From RGIG2094 sp045660065 (GTDB lineage Bacteria > Bacillota > Clostridia > RGIG6154): a stretch of DNA of 15,418 bases. The notes under the pieces were generated by a model. It had not been told where the DNA came from. It saw only the letters and a list, made by a program, of their open reading frames with translations, and ran no database searches. Position numbers and translations under genes: made by a program. Location: the NCBI GenBank assembly GCA_045660065.1, contig JAZRDC010000067.1, positions 1 to 15,418 of the forward strand. The letters are read 5' to 3'. Positions 1-7,752 of this stretch are shown here, in pieces (position 1 is the first letter of the stretch; every line of letters begins with the position of its first letter).

Positions 1-1
1 T

Positions 2-496
2 AAAGGTGAACCTGATAACCCAGAAGCAGTTGCAAGAACAGAATGGTCGGTTAAAACTGTTAACGAAAATGGCATTGAAACTGAACAGTTAGGTATGCAG
101 ATTTGTAATTGGGATACAGAACTTGCAAGTCGTGCAATGGAAGCATGGATATCAAAATTCGGTGACGAAATAGAGTTTGTTATAGCAAATAACGACGGTA
201 TGGCGCAGGGGGCCATTGCGGCACTGCAAGCGGCAGGATACAATAAAGGTGATGAAAACAAATTTGTTCCTGTTGTAGGAGTCGATGCAACTGACGCCGC
301 AAAAGATTTAATTAAAAAAGGTTATATGACAGGCACAGTTTTACAAGATGGAGAAGCGATGGCGGAGGTTTTGTTTGAAGTGGCAAATAATGTTTCGCAA
401 GGATATGATTTCTTAGATGGCACAGACTTTAAATATGATACTACGGGGTTGGCTATCAGAATTCCATATAAGGCATATGATGGAGAACAGAATTAA
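2..496 (+). CDS. mglB: Galactose/glucose-type ABC transporter substrate-binding protein, C-terminal part (5' end outside window)
   Basis: This is the C-terminal 164 residues of a periplasmic-binding-protein-like receptor that captures sugar outside the membrane and delivers it to the MglA/MglC importer. The reading frame is open from base 2, so the gene starts before the window; the ATG at base 95 is internal. It aligns by eye along its whole length with E. coli MglB: KGEP near the left edge, the ART segment, a conserved NWD, the ANND motif, VVGVDA and the GTVL strand, ending near the usual C-terminus. Of the sugar contacts known in the E. coli protein, the Arg of ART, the Trp of NWD, the first Asn of ANND and the Asp of GVD are kept. 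The Asp before ART is Glu and the Asn after TVL is Gln. The stop overlaps the mglA start by one base (TAATG), so the two are in one operon. Family assignment is firm; the exact sugar is not. Confidence 0.93.
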   Translation, partial: KGEPDNPEAVARTEWSVKTVNENGIETEQLGMQICNWDTELASRAMEAWISKFGDEIEFVIANNDGMAQGAIAALQAAGYNKGDENKFVPVVGVDATDAAKDLIKKGYMTGTVLQDGEAMAEVLFEVANNVSQGYDFLDGTDFKYDTTGLAIRIPYKAYDGEQN

Positions 497-1998
497 TGGA
501 AAATGGTGAATATTTACTTGAAATGACAGATATAACCAAGTCGTTTCCCGGAGTAAAGGCCCTTGATGAAGTAACCTTGAAAATTAAAAAGGGAAGTATT
601 CATGCCCTGATGGGCGAAAATGGTGCAGGAAAGTCTACTCTGATGAAGTGCTTGTTTGGTGTTTACAACAAAGATCAGGGTACAATAAAATTATGCGGAC
701 AAGAGGTATTTTTTTTAAACCCAAAACAAGCCTTGGAAAAAGGAGTAGCTATGGTGCATCAGGAATTAAATCAGGTTTTGCAGATGACAGTAGCAGACAA
801 TATATGGTTGGGAAGATATCCGAATAATCTTGGAATTGTTTGTAAAGATTTATATTATGAGAAAACATTGGAAATATTCAAAGAGTTAGAACTTGATATT
901 GACCCATTTGCAAAAATGAAAAATCTTTCAGTTTCTGACAGACAAATGATTGAAATAGCAAAAGCAGTTTCTTATGATGCTAAAATTTTTGTTTTGGATG
1001 AACCTACTTCTTCACTTGCCGATGAAGAGGTGCGACGTTTGTTTAAAATAATGCGCAAGTTAAAAGAAAACGGGTGCGGAATTATATATATTTCTCATAA
1101 AATGGAGGAAATTTTAAATATTTGTGATGAAATTACTATTATGAGAGATGGCAAATTAGTTGCAACTCATTGTTGCAAAGATATGACAACAGATAAAATT
1201 ATAAGTCTTATGGTAGGTCGTGAACTTAAAAACAGATATCCTGAAAAGAAAAATAAAATTTACGATTTCAATTTACTTGAGATTCGTAATTTGTCAAGAA
1301 AATTCCAACCATCCATTGAAAATATAAGTTTTAAACTTAAAAAAGGTGAAATTTTAGGTATAGCAGGGCTGGTTGGTTCTGGCAGAACCGAGTTGCTAGA
1401 AACAATCTTTGGTGCAAGTACAGCCTCGGCAGGAGAAGTTTATCTAAATGATAAAAAAATTTACAATTCAACCCCAAGAAAAGCAATACAAAATGGCTTT
1501 GCCCTGCTGACAGAAGAAAGAAGAAAAAATGGTATTTTTGGTGGTTTGGATATCACATTTAATTCTGTTATATCTAGCCTGAAAGCAATGAGTAAGTTTG
1601 GTGTTGTGGATAATAGAAAAATTAATCAGGCAACCAGATGGGTAGTTGATAAATTGAATGTTAAAACCGCGTCAGTTTCTACCAAAATCAAAAATCTCTC
1701 AGGCGGCAATCAACAAAAAGTTATTTTAGGCAGGTGGTTACTCACTGAACCTGAAATCTTGCTTCTTGATGAGCCTACAAGAGGTATTGATGTCGGTGCT
1801 AAATTTGAAATATATCAGTTAATAGTAGATTTGGCTTCTAAAGGTAAAGGAATAATTGTTGTATCATCTGAAATGCCGGAGTTGATGGGAATATGCGACA
1901 GGATTCTGGTTATGTCTAATGGAAAGGTTGCCGGCATAGAAGATGTTAAGGGATTGACTCAGGAAAAAATAATGGAATTATCTACAAAGTATGTTTAA
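496..1998 (+). CDS. mglA: Galactose/methyl-galactoside ABC transporter ATP-binding protein (two ABC domains)
   Basis: This 500-residue ATPase (E. coli MglA has 506) powers sugar import through MglC. Two ABC domains are fused in tandem. Domain 1 has Walker A GENGAGKST at residues 40-48, the family's altered signature LSVSDRQ from residue 144 and Walker B ending in D168-E169. Domain 2 lacks the Walker A lysine (GLVGSGRTE at 291-299) yet keeps a canonical LSGGN signature at 401-405 and Walker B D425-E426. This asymmetry is normal in sugar importers of the MglA/RbsA/XylG type, where one ATP site is degenerate. The stretch from LSGGNQQKV through DEPTRGIDVG and the final SSEMPEL is closest to MglA among these relatives. 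The ATG shares a base with the mglB stop, and GGAGAA at 482-486 serves as ribosome site. The 3' end overlaps the annotated mglC start by eight bases. Assignment is secure as a family; galactose as substrate is inferred from similarity. Confidence 0.95.
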   Translation: MENGEYLLEMTDITKSFPGVKALDEVTLKIKKGSIHALMGENGAGKSTLMKCLFGVYNKDQGTIKLCGQEVFFLNPKQALEKGVAMVHQELNQVLQMTVADNIWLGRYPNNLGIVCKDLYYEKTLEIFKELELDIDPFAKMKNLSVSDRQMIEIAKAVSYDAKIFVLDEPTSSLADEEVRRLFKIMRKLKENGCGIIYISHKMEEILNICDEITIMRDGKLVATHCCKDMTTDKIISLMVGRELKNRYPEKKNKIYDFNLLEIRNLSRKFQPSIENISFKLKKGEILGIAGLVGSGRTELLETIFGASTASAGEVYLNDKKIYNSTPRKAIQNGFALLTEERRKNGIFGGLDITFNSVISSLKAMSKFGVVDNRKINQATRWVVDKLNVKTASVSTKIKNLSGGNQQKVILGRWLLTEPEILLLDEPTRGIDVGAKFEIYQLIVDLASKGKGIIVVSSEMPELMGICDRILVMSNGKVAGIEDVKGLTQEKIMELSTKYV

Positions 1999-3028
1999 TT
2001 TGAAAGGAAGAACTTCATTGATAAAAAATAAAAAAATATCGCAATACCTTTTGGATTATTCCTTGTATATAGTGCTCGGTCTGTTGATTATAGTTGTTAT
2101 TATCAGCGATCCGTCTTTTATATCACTTAAAAACATAACCAATATTCTGAGCCAGGCATCAACCAGGGGGATACTTGCGCTTGGAGTGGCAGGTTTGATT
2201 GTTCTCCAGGGAACTGACTTATCAGCAGGCAGAATTCTCGGATTGACAGCGATTGTATCAGCATCATTACTGCAATCAGTAACATATGCTTCCAGAATGT
2301 ATTTAAATCTTCCTGAATTACCAATATTTGTTCCGTTATTGATTGCTATGACAATCGGTGGTATCTTTGGGATTATCAATGGCTTTGGGGTTGCAAAATT
2401 AAAACTTCATGCATTTATAGTAACTTTAGGCACTCAGTTAATTGCCTATGGTATATCCTGTATATATATCGACAGGCCACCGCTCGGAGCGCAACCAATA
2501 GCAAATCTTGATGATAAGTATGTGCGCTTTGTAACAGACTCTTTAAAAATCGGTGCATTTGAACTGCCATATCTTATAATATATCTTATTGTAATAGCAT
2601 TGATTATGTGGTTTATCTGGAATAAAACTGTTTTGGGAAGAAATATGTTTGCAATAGGTGGAAATCCTGAAGCTGCTGCTGTTTCAGGAGTTAATCTTTC
2701 TAAAAATATTATTTTGATTTTTTTGATTTCAGGCATTTTATATGGATTAGCAGGGTTCTTGGAAGCAGGCAGAGTTGGTTCTGCTACAAGTAATACAGGT
2801 ATTAATTACGAACTTGATGCAATATCTGCATGCGTTGTAGGTGGTGTTTCTTTTTCGGGTGGGGTAGGAACAATTCCCGGAGTGCTGATTGGAACAATAA
2901 TATTACAATTTATCAATTATGGCTTGAATTTTATCGGGGTAAGTCCATATTTACAGTATATTATTAAAGGTTTAATAATTATAATGGCAGTATCAATTGA
3001 TGTAAGAAAATATATTGAAAAGAAATAA
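1991..3028 (+). CDS. mglC: Galactose/methyl-galactoside ABC transporter permease
   Basis: This is the membrane channel of the importer, 345 residues from the ATG at 1991, with about eight to ten hydrophobic segments. It matches E. coli MglC throughout: LGVAGLIVLQGTDLSAGR near residues 65-80, IGGNPEAAAVSGVN, EAGRVGSAT, the cytoplasmic coupling region ELDAISACVVGGVSFSGG, and a QYIIKG helix near the end. The start is uncertain. The ATG at 1991 overlaps the mglA stop but has no good ribosome site. AAAGGAAG at 2003-2010 lies seven bases before a TTG at 2018, which would give 336 residues, the length of the E. coli protein. A hairpin terminator follows directly, so this is the last gene of the mgl operon. 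It is a RbsC/XylH-type permease by fold; MglC is the closest member judged by eye. Confidence 0.94.
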   Translation: MFNLKGRTSLIKNKKISQYLLDYSLYIVLGLLIIVVIISDPSFISLKNITNILSQASTRGILALGVAGLIVLQGTDLSAGRILGLTAIVSASLLQSVTYASRMYLNLPELPIFVPLLIAMTIGGIFGIINGFGVAKLKLHAFIVTLGTQLIAYGISCIYIDRPPLGAQPIANLDDKYVRFVTDSLKIGAFELPYLIIYLIVIALIMWFIWNKTVLGRNMFAIGGNPEAAAVSGVNLSKNIILIFLISGILYGLAGFLEAGRVGSATSNTGINYELDAISACVVGGVSFSGGVGTIPGVLIGTIILQFINYGLNFIGVSPYLQYIIKGLIIIMAVSIDVRKYIEKK

Positions 3029-3033
3029 CTTGT

Positions 3034-3067
3034 AAATACACCTTCAAATAGAGAAGGTGTATTTTTT
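3034..3067 (+). terminator. Rho-independent terminator of the mgl operon
   Basis: A perfect 12-bp stem pairs 3034-3045 with 3053-3064 around a seven-base loop (AAATAGA), and the right arm runs into six T's (3062-3067). It starts six bases after the mglC stop. It separates the importer from the uronate genes downstream. Confidence 0.93.
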
Positions 3068-3096
3068 AAAAAATTAAATTAATTTTATTGTAAGTA

Positions 3097-3125
3097 TTGA
3101 AAAAGTTTTTTGTTTGTGATAAAAT
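3097..3125 (+). promoter_or_regulatory. Probable sigma-A promoter of the uxaBAC operon
   Basis: TTGAAA (3097-3102), a 17-base spacer and TAAAAT (3120-3125) form a good housekeeping promoter. A TG one base before the -10 makes it an extended -10. The transcript would have a leader of about 70 bases before uxaB. A second TATAAT at 3129-3134 lies just downstream and a third at 3148-3153, but neither has a convincing -35. Confidence 0.65.
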
Positions 3126-3128
3126 GTA

Positions 3129-3156
3129 TATAATGTAAAATTAGGATTATAATGTA
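3129..3156. repeat. Direct repeat TATAATGTA x2 at the uxa promoter
   Basis: The nine bases TATAATGTA occur at 3129-3137 and again at 3148-3156, a 19-base period, directly downstream of the best -10 box. The copies lie on nearly the same face of the helix, as expected for a direct-repeat operator, but the motif is A+T-rich and also resembles a -10 box, so chance or duplicated promoters are possible. Confidence 0.35.
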
Positions 3157-3202
3157 TAGTTATGCCTAAAGCAATTTTTTAAATACGAACGGAGAAGTGA
3201 CG

Positions 3203-4513
3203 ATGGTTAAGATTAATGAAAAATTTGAAAAAGTTCAAAGACCTGAAAGAGTTATTCAGTTTGGTGAAGGTGGATTTCTTCGCGGATTTGTTGACTGGAT
3301 GCTTCAGAAATTAAACGATAGCGGTAAGTTTAACGGAAGCGTTGTTGTTGTTCAGCCGATTGAACAGGGAATGTGCGACAAACTTTCTGAACAGGATTGT
3401 ATGTATACTCACGTTATGCGTGGTATTGAAAACGGTGAAGCAATTGTTCGCAAAGATGTTATCGATGTAATTTCAAGATGCGTAAAACCTTATGACAATT
3501 ATGATGAATATTTAAAACTCGCTTTGAATCCTGATTTCAGACTTGTTATTTCAAATACAACTGAGGCAGGTATTGCTTATGTTGAAGGCGATAAACTTGA
3601 TGACGCACCTCCAAAATCTTTCCCAGCAAAAGTTACTGCTTTGTTATTTGAAAGATTTAAAGCAAAACTCCCTGGATTTATTTTTATTCCGTGCGAACTT
3701 ATTGATAATGCAGGTGACAATCTTAAGAGAATTGTTCTTCAGTATGCAAATGATTGGAATTTAGGTGAAGAATTTATTGCTTGGGTTAATAATGAAAACA
3801 TTTTCTGTAATACATTGGTAGACAGAATTGTTACAGGTTATCCGAAAGACGAAGATATGGAATTGGGATATATTGATAATATGGTTAACACCTCAGAACT
3901 TTTCCATTTCTGGGCGATCGAAGGTCCTGCAGAACTTGCCGAAGAATTGCCATTTGATAAAATCGGTTTGAATGTAATCTGGACAGATAATCTTGCAATG
4001 TACAAGAAAAGAAAAGTAAGAATTTTAAATGGTGCACACACTTCATTGGTTCCATATGCAATGCTCAACGGATTTGACACAGTAAAATCTTGCATTGATG
4101 ATGAAAAAATGCTTGCACATCTTAAAAAATGCATTTACGATGAAATTGTTCCAACACTTGATTTGCCTCAGAAAGAATTGGTTGAATATGCAGATGCTGT
4201 AGTAGAAAGATTTGCAAACCCATACATCAAACACTATCTTTCATCAATTGCTCTTAATTCAGTAAGCAAATTCAAAGTAAGAGTTTTACCATCAATTTTA
4301 GAATATATCAAGAGATTTGATAAGATGCCTGATGAACTTATTTTATCACTTTGGGCACTCATTAAATTCTATAAGACAGATATGAAAAACGATGATAAAG
4401 ATGTTGAAGAATTTATGGAAAAAGCAACAACAGAAGAAATTCTTGCAAAAACTGAATATTGGGATGAAGACTTATCATTCTTGTTAAATGAGGTAAAGAA
4501 ATATGAAAATTAA
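3203..4513 (+). CDS. uxaB: Tagaturonate reductase (altronate oxidoreductase)
   Basis: This cytoplasmic NADH-dependent enzyme reduces D-tagaturonate to D-altronate, the second step of galacturonate catabolism. It is 436 residues from the ATG at 3203, chosen because GGAGAA (3191-3196) is well spaced for it; a GTG at 3197 is in frame but sits against the ribosome site. It belongs to the mannitol dehydrogenase family. The nucleotide-binding loop is at 17-29 (VIQFGEGGFLRGF). A SNTTEAG segment, IPCELIDN and the NTLVDRIVTGYP block follow. The C-terminal helical domain carries K271, N276 and H279, with the same K-x4-N-x2-H spacing as the catalytic residues of mannitol 2-dehydrogenase. UxaB proteins of E. 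coli and B. subtilis are about 480 residues, so this one is roughly 45 shorter, mostly in the C-terminal part; no catalytic element seems missing. It opens the operon and overlaps uxaA by 11 bases. Fructuronate reductase UxuB is a relative, but the sequence and the neighbouring uxaA favour UxaB. Confidence 0.93.
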   Translation: MVKINEKFEKVQRPERVIQFGEGGFLRGFVDWMLQKLNDSGKFNGSVVVVQPIEQGMCDKLSEQDCMYTHVMRGIENGEAIVRKDVIDVISRCVKPYDNYDEYLKLALNPDFRLVISNTTEAGIAYVEGDKLDDAPPKSFPAKVTALLFERFKAKLPGFIFIPCELIDNAGDNLKRIVLQYANDWNLGEEFIAWVNNENIFCNTLVDRIVTGYPKDEDMELGYIDNMVNTSELFHFWAIEGPAELAEELPFDKIGLNVIWTDNLAMYKKRKVRILNGAHTSLVPYAMLNGFDTVKSCIDDEKMLAHLKKCIYDEIVPTLDLPQKELVEYADAVVERFANPYIKHYLSSIALNSVSKFKVRVLPSILEYIKRFDKMPDELILSLWALIKFYKTDMKNDDKDVEEFMEKATTEEILAKTEYWDEDLSFLLNEVKKYEN

Positions 4514-5882
4514 TAAACTTGATAATGTAGAAGTTAACCTTGAAACAGGTCATAAAATTGCTTTGGTAGATATCAAAGAAGGGGGGAACGTAATTAAATA
4601 CGGTTGCCCTATCGGACATGCTACCTGCGATATTAAAGCAGGCGATGCAGTACATACACACAATGTAAAAACAAACTTAAGTGATATTTTAGAATATGAA
4701 TACAATCCTAAATTCTACGATATCCCTGAAATTAACGATGGCCTTACATTCAAAGGCTACGTTAGAGAAAATGGCGATGTTGGTATCAGAAACGAAGTTT
4801 GGATTGTAAATACTGTTGGTTGCGTAAATAAAGTTTCAGACAAAATTGCTGAACTTACCGGCGCTATCAGTATCACACATCCTTTCGGTTGTTCACAGCT
4901 TGGAGACGATCAGGAAACTACTCAGAAAATCTTAAGAGGATTTATTAATCATCCTAATGCGGCAGGTGTTCTTGTTTTAGGTCTTGGTTGTGAAAATAAC
5001 AACATTGAAGTATTTAAAAAAGTTTTAGGTGAATACGATCCAAAACGAGTTAAATTCCTTATTGCTCAGGAATCTGAAGATGAAATTGCAGAAGGCGTAA
5101 AACTTGTTAATGAACTTAAAGAATATGCAGCAACATTTGAGCGTACAGATGTTCCTGTATCTAAACTTAAAGTTGGTTTAAAATGCGGCGGTAGTGATGG
5201 ATATTCAGGTATCACAGGAAATCCATTGGTTGGTGCATTTTCAGATATGCTTATTGCACGCGGCGGTACAAGTGTTTTAACAGAAGTTCCTGAAATGTTT
5301 GGCGCTGAACATCTTTTGATGGAAAGATGTGAAAGCAAAGAAATTTTTGATAAAAATGTTGATTTGATTAATAACTTCAAAAAATACTTTATGAAGCATG
5401 ATCAGGTTGTATACGAAAATCCATCACCTGGAAATAAAGCAGGCGGTATTACAACATTGGAAGAAAAATCTTTAGGTTGCGTACAAAAAGGCGGTCTTTC
5501 AAAGGTTGTTGATGTTTTAGATTATGGCGATACATTGCAAAAACCAGGTCTTAACCTTTTGAATGGTCCTGGAAACGATATCGTTGCAATTACAAACCTT
5601 GCGGCTTGTGGTGCACATATTATTTTATTTACAACAGGCAGAGGAACTCCTGTTGGTTCACACGTTCCTACTGTTAAAGTTTCAACAAATTCAGATTTGG
5701 CTGACAGAAAGCCAACATGGATTGACTTTAATGCAGGCAAACTTCTTGAAACAGGCGATATGGAAAGCCTTGCAAAAGAATTTTTTGATTATATTATCTC
5801 TGTTGCTAACGGTGAACTTACAAATAATGAGAAAAACGGATACAGAGAAATTTCTATATTTAAGGATGGTGTTACATTATGA
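4503..5882 (+). CDS. uxaA: Altronate dehydratase
   Basis: This enzyme removes water from D-altronate to give 2-keto-3-deoxy-D-gluconate (KDG), the third step of the galacturonate pathway, in the cytoplasm. It has 459 residues; E. coli UxaA has 495, and part of the difference is a shorter N-terminus. Residues 1-60 form the SAF-type domain, with NVIKYGCPIG and a histidine pair (H51, H53) in VHTHN. The catalytic domain begins with GYVRENGDVGIRNE and carries conserved cysteines in NTVGCVN, HPFGCSQ, LGLGCENN and LKCGGSDG, which fits the iron dependence known for this family. The end of the protein (GRGTPVGSHVPTVK, WIDFNAG, IFKDGVTL) matches E. coli UxaA nearly residue for residue. The start lies inside the uxaB coding end, with GAGGT at 4490-4494 as ribosome site, implying translational coupling. 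Galactarate dehydratase is a relative, but the operon partners make altronate the clear substrate. Confidence 0.95.
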   Translation: MKINKLDNVEVNLETGHKIALVDIKEGGNVIKYGCPIGHATCDIKAGDAVHTHNVKTNLSDILEYEYNPKFYDIPEINDGLTFKGYVRENGDVGIRNEVWIVNTVGCVNKVSDKIAELTGAISITHPFGCSQLGDDQETTQKILRGFINHPNAAGVLVLGLGCENNNIEVFKKVLGEYDPKRVKFLIAQESEDEIAEGVKLVNELKEYAATFERTDVPVSKLKVGLKCGGSDGYSGITGNPLVGAFSDMLIARGGTSVLTEVPEMFGAEHLLMERCESKEIFDKNVDLINNFKKYFMKHDQVVYENPSPGNKAGGITTLEEKSLGCVQKGGLSKVVDVLDYGDTLQKPGLNLLNGPGNDIVAITNLAACGAHIILFTTGRGTPVGSHVPTVKVSTNSDLADRKPTWIDFNAGKLLETGDMESLAKEFFDYIISVANGELTNNEKNGYREISIFKDGVTL

Positions 5883-7243
5883 GTTTTATTAATGATAAAT
5901 TTATGTTGCAGAATGAAACTGCGGTAAAACTTTATGAATTTGCCAAGGATATGCCGATAATTGACTATCACTGTCATATCAGTCCTAAAATGATTGCAGA
6001 AGATGCAAAATTCAGAAACATTACTGAACTTATGCTCGGTGGCGACCACTACAAATGGCGTCAGATGCGTTCAAACGGTATTGATGAAAAGTATATCACT
6101 GGCGATTCAACAGATTACGAAAAATTTGAAAAATGGGCAGAAACACTCCCATACGCAATCGGAAACCCGCTTTATCATTGGACACATTTGGAATTAAAAC
6201 GTTATTTCGGTATTGACGAAACATTGTCACCCAAAACAGTAAAATCAATTTGGGAAAGATGTAATGAACTTCTTGCAAAAGATGAATTTTCTGTTAGAAA
6301 TCTTATTTCAAAATCAAATGTAGATATTATCTGCACAACTGATGACCCAATGGACACTTTGGAATATCACAAAGCAATTAAAGAAAGCGGATTTACAACA
6401 AAAGTTCTTCCAACATTCAGACCTGACAAGGCTGTTGAAATTGGTAAAGAAACATTTATGCCATATTTGGAAACAATGGGCGTTAAAACTTTTGAAGAAT
6501 TCTGTGCTAAATTAATTGAAAGACTTTATTTCTTCCATGAAAATGGTTGCAGACTTTCAGACCATGCTTTAGAATATGTTCCATACGCTGAAGGCGATGC
6601 TAAAGCAGTTTACGAAAAGAAAATTGCAGGCGAGGAACTTACAAAAGAAGAAATTGACATCTTTAAAACTTATGTACTTAAACTTTGTGCTCAGGAATAT
6701 ACAAAACTTGACTGGGCAATGCAGCTCCACATCGGTGCTCTCAGAAACAACAACTCAAAAATGTATGACAAAATGGGTCCTGATGTTGGATTTGACTCAA
6801 TTAACGACCTTTGTATTGCAGAAGCACTTGCGGCATTTTTAAACTGCCTTGAAGTTGATGATTGCTTGCCAAAAACTATCCTTTATACATTAAATCCAAA
6901 GGATAACTATGTATTAGCAACAATGCTCGGTAACTTCCAGAAAGCACCAACACCTGGTAAAATTCAGTTTGGTTCAGGTTGGTGGTTTAATGACCAGAGA
7001 GACGGTATGCAGGAACAGATGAAGGCTTTGGCAAACCTTGGTCTTTTAGGAAGATTCGTTGGTATGCTTACAGACTCAAGAAGTTTTGTGTCATATACAC
7101 GCCACGAATATTTCAGAAGAATTTTCTGTAATCTTATTGGTACTTGGGTTGAAAACGGTGAATATCCTGCAGATTACGATATGCTTGAAACAATCGTTAA
7201 AGGTGTTTCTTATAACAACGCAAAAGACTACTTTAAATTATAA
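5879..7243 (+). CDS. uxaC: Uronate isomerase (glucuronate/galacturonate isomerase)
   Basis: This cytoplasmic amidohydrolase-superfamily enzyme converts D-galacturonate to D-tagaturonate and D-glucuronate to D-fructuronate, the entry step for both uronates. It has 454 residues (E. coli 470). The HxH metal motif is at H31 and H33 in DYHCHIS. Further family blocks are GGDHYKWRQMR, NPLYHWTHLEL, CTTDDPMDTL, LPTFRPDK, QLHIGALRNNN, QFGSGWWFNDQ and TDSRSF. Its ATG overlaps the uxaA stop by four bases (ATGA), with AAGGATGG upstream at 5862-5869, so it is translationally coupled. It is last in the operon, so the gene order is the reverse of pathway order for the isomerase. A strong terminator follows 14 bases after the stop. 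Confidence 0.97.
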   Translation: MSFINDKFMLQNETAVKLYEFAKDMPIIDYHCHISPKMIAEDAKFRNITELMLGGDHYKWRQMRSNGIDEKYITGDSTDYEKFEKWAETLPYAIGNPLYHWTHLELKRYFGIDETLSPKTVKSIWERCNELLAKDEFSVRNLISKSNVDIICTTDDPMDTLEYHKAIKESGFTTKVLPTFRPDKAVEIGKETFMPYLETMGVKTFEEFCAKLIERLYFFHENGCRLSDHALEYVPYAEGDAKAVYEKKIAGEELTKEEIDIFKTYVLKLCAQEYTKLDWAMQLHIGALRNNNSKMYDKMGPDVGFDSINDLCIAEALAAFLNCLEVDDCLPKTILYTLNPKDNYVLATMLGNFQKAPTPGKIQFGSGWWFNDQRDGMQEQMKALANLGLLGRFVGMLTDSRSFVSYTRHEYFRRIFCNLIGTWVENGEYPADYDMLETIVKGVSYNNAKDYFKL

Positions 7244-7257
7244 TCAAATATTAATAA

Positions 7258-7291
7258 AAAAAGATAGGGATTCTTTTATCCCTATCTTTTT
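7258..7291. terminator. Bidirectional terminator between uxaC and the araC-type gene
   Basis: A perfect 14-bp stem pairs 7258-7271 with 7278-7291 around a six-base loop. It ends in a T run on the + strand and, because the left arm begins with an A run, also in a T run on the - strand. It can therefore end both the uxa transcript and the convergent regulator transcript, whose stop is at 7312. Confidence 0.93.
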
Positions 7292-7311
7292 AATTTAAAA
7301 AACAATAGTTG

Positions 7312-7752
7312 TTATTTAACAGAAATGTCCGGAAATTCTTTGTTGTAAAAATCATTTCTGAATTGGAATGGGGAAGCACCATTCTGAATTTTAAATGCTT
7401 TACAAAAATACTGAGATGAGTTAAACCCTGTATTTAATGCAACTTCCGTAATAGACATTGAAGTAGTTCGTAAGAGTACGGTGGCTTCTTTTAGTCTGAA
7501 TGACTGTAAATATTTAGCAAATCCCATCCCTGTTGATTTTTTAAATAGTTTAGAAAAGTATGTAACGCTCATATTTACATGCTTTGCCACATCCTCCAAG
7601 GTGATAGTTGATTTGTAGTTATTCTGTATGTATTCAAGCGCAGCATAAATTTCGTTAGTTAATTTAGGATTATCGGAATTGTTTGGTTTATCTTCTTTAT
7701 CAACAACAATACTTTTTTGTATGAAAGTGCTAATAACTCGTAAAAATAATTG
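7312..7752 (-). CDS. C-terminal (DNA-binding) fragment of the frameshifted AraC-family regulator
   Basis: The open stretch from 7752 carries the whole AraC/XylS double helix-turn-helix. The linker helix NEIYAALEYIQNNY leads into TLEDVAKHVNMSVTYFSKLF (first HTH), and SITEVALNTGFNSSQYFCKAF is the second, followed by the usual proline-aromatic motif (here GASPFQFR). It has no ATG and no ribosome site; a TTG at 7599 lies inside the first HTH. It is unlikely to be made alone and is best read as the second half of the broken gene. Confidence 0.65.
   Translation of the reverse strand, partial: QLFLRVISTFIQKSIVVDKEDKPNNSDNPKLTNEIYAALEYIQNNYKSTITLEDVAKHVNMSVTYFSKLFKKSTGMGFAKYLQSFRLKEATVLLRTTSMSITEVALNTGFNSSQYFCKAFKIQNGASPFQFRNDFYNKEFPDISVK

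Noticed and set aside
2056..2736. Several - strand open frames opposite mglC.
   Set aside because: They are antisense shadows of a strongly conserved permease with no start signals of their own.
3197..3202. GTG at 3197 as the start of uxaB.
   Set aside because: It adjoins the GGAGAA ribosome site with no spacer; the ATG at 3203 has correct spacing and adds only two residues' difference.
3068..3202. A catabolite-repression (cre-like) site in the uxa promoter region.
   Set aside because: No stretch here fits the TGNNANCGNTNNCA-type pattern on reading; the same was true of 8181-8459.
6576..6842. An alternative + strand frame inside uxaC.
   Set aside because: The overlapping uxaC frame is conserved throughout; this one has low-complexity Leu/Gln/Lys content and no ribosome site.
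7312..7599. A separate small regulator starting at TTG 7599.
   Set aside because: That start lies inside the first helix-turn-helix, has no ribosome site, and the frame continues the family upstream to 7752.
7713..7718. Programmed -1 frameshifting at the A6 run of the regulator.
   Set aside because: The run is short, no downstream hairpin or internal ribosome site was noticed, and this class of regulator is not known to use it; a mutation or sequence error explains it more simply.
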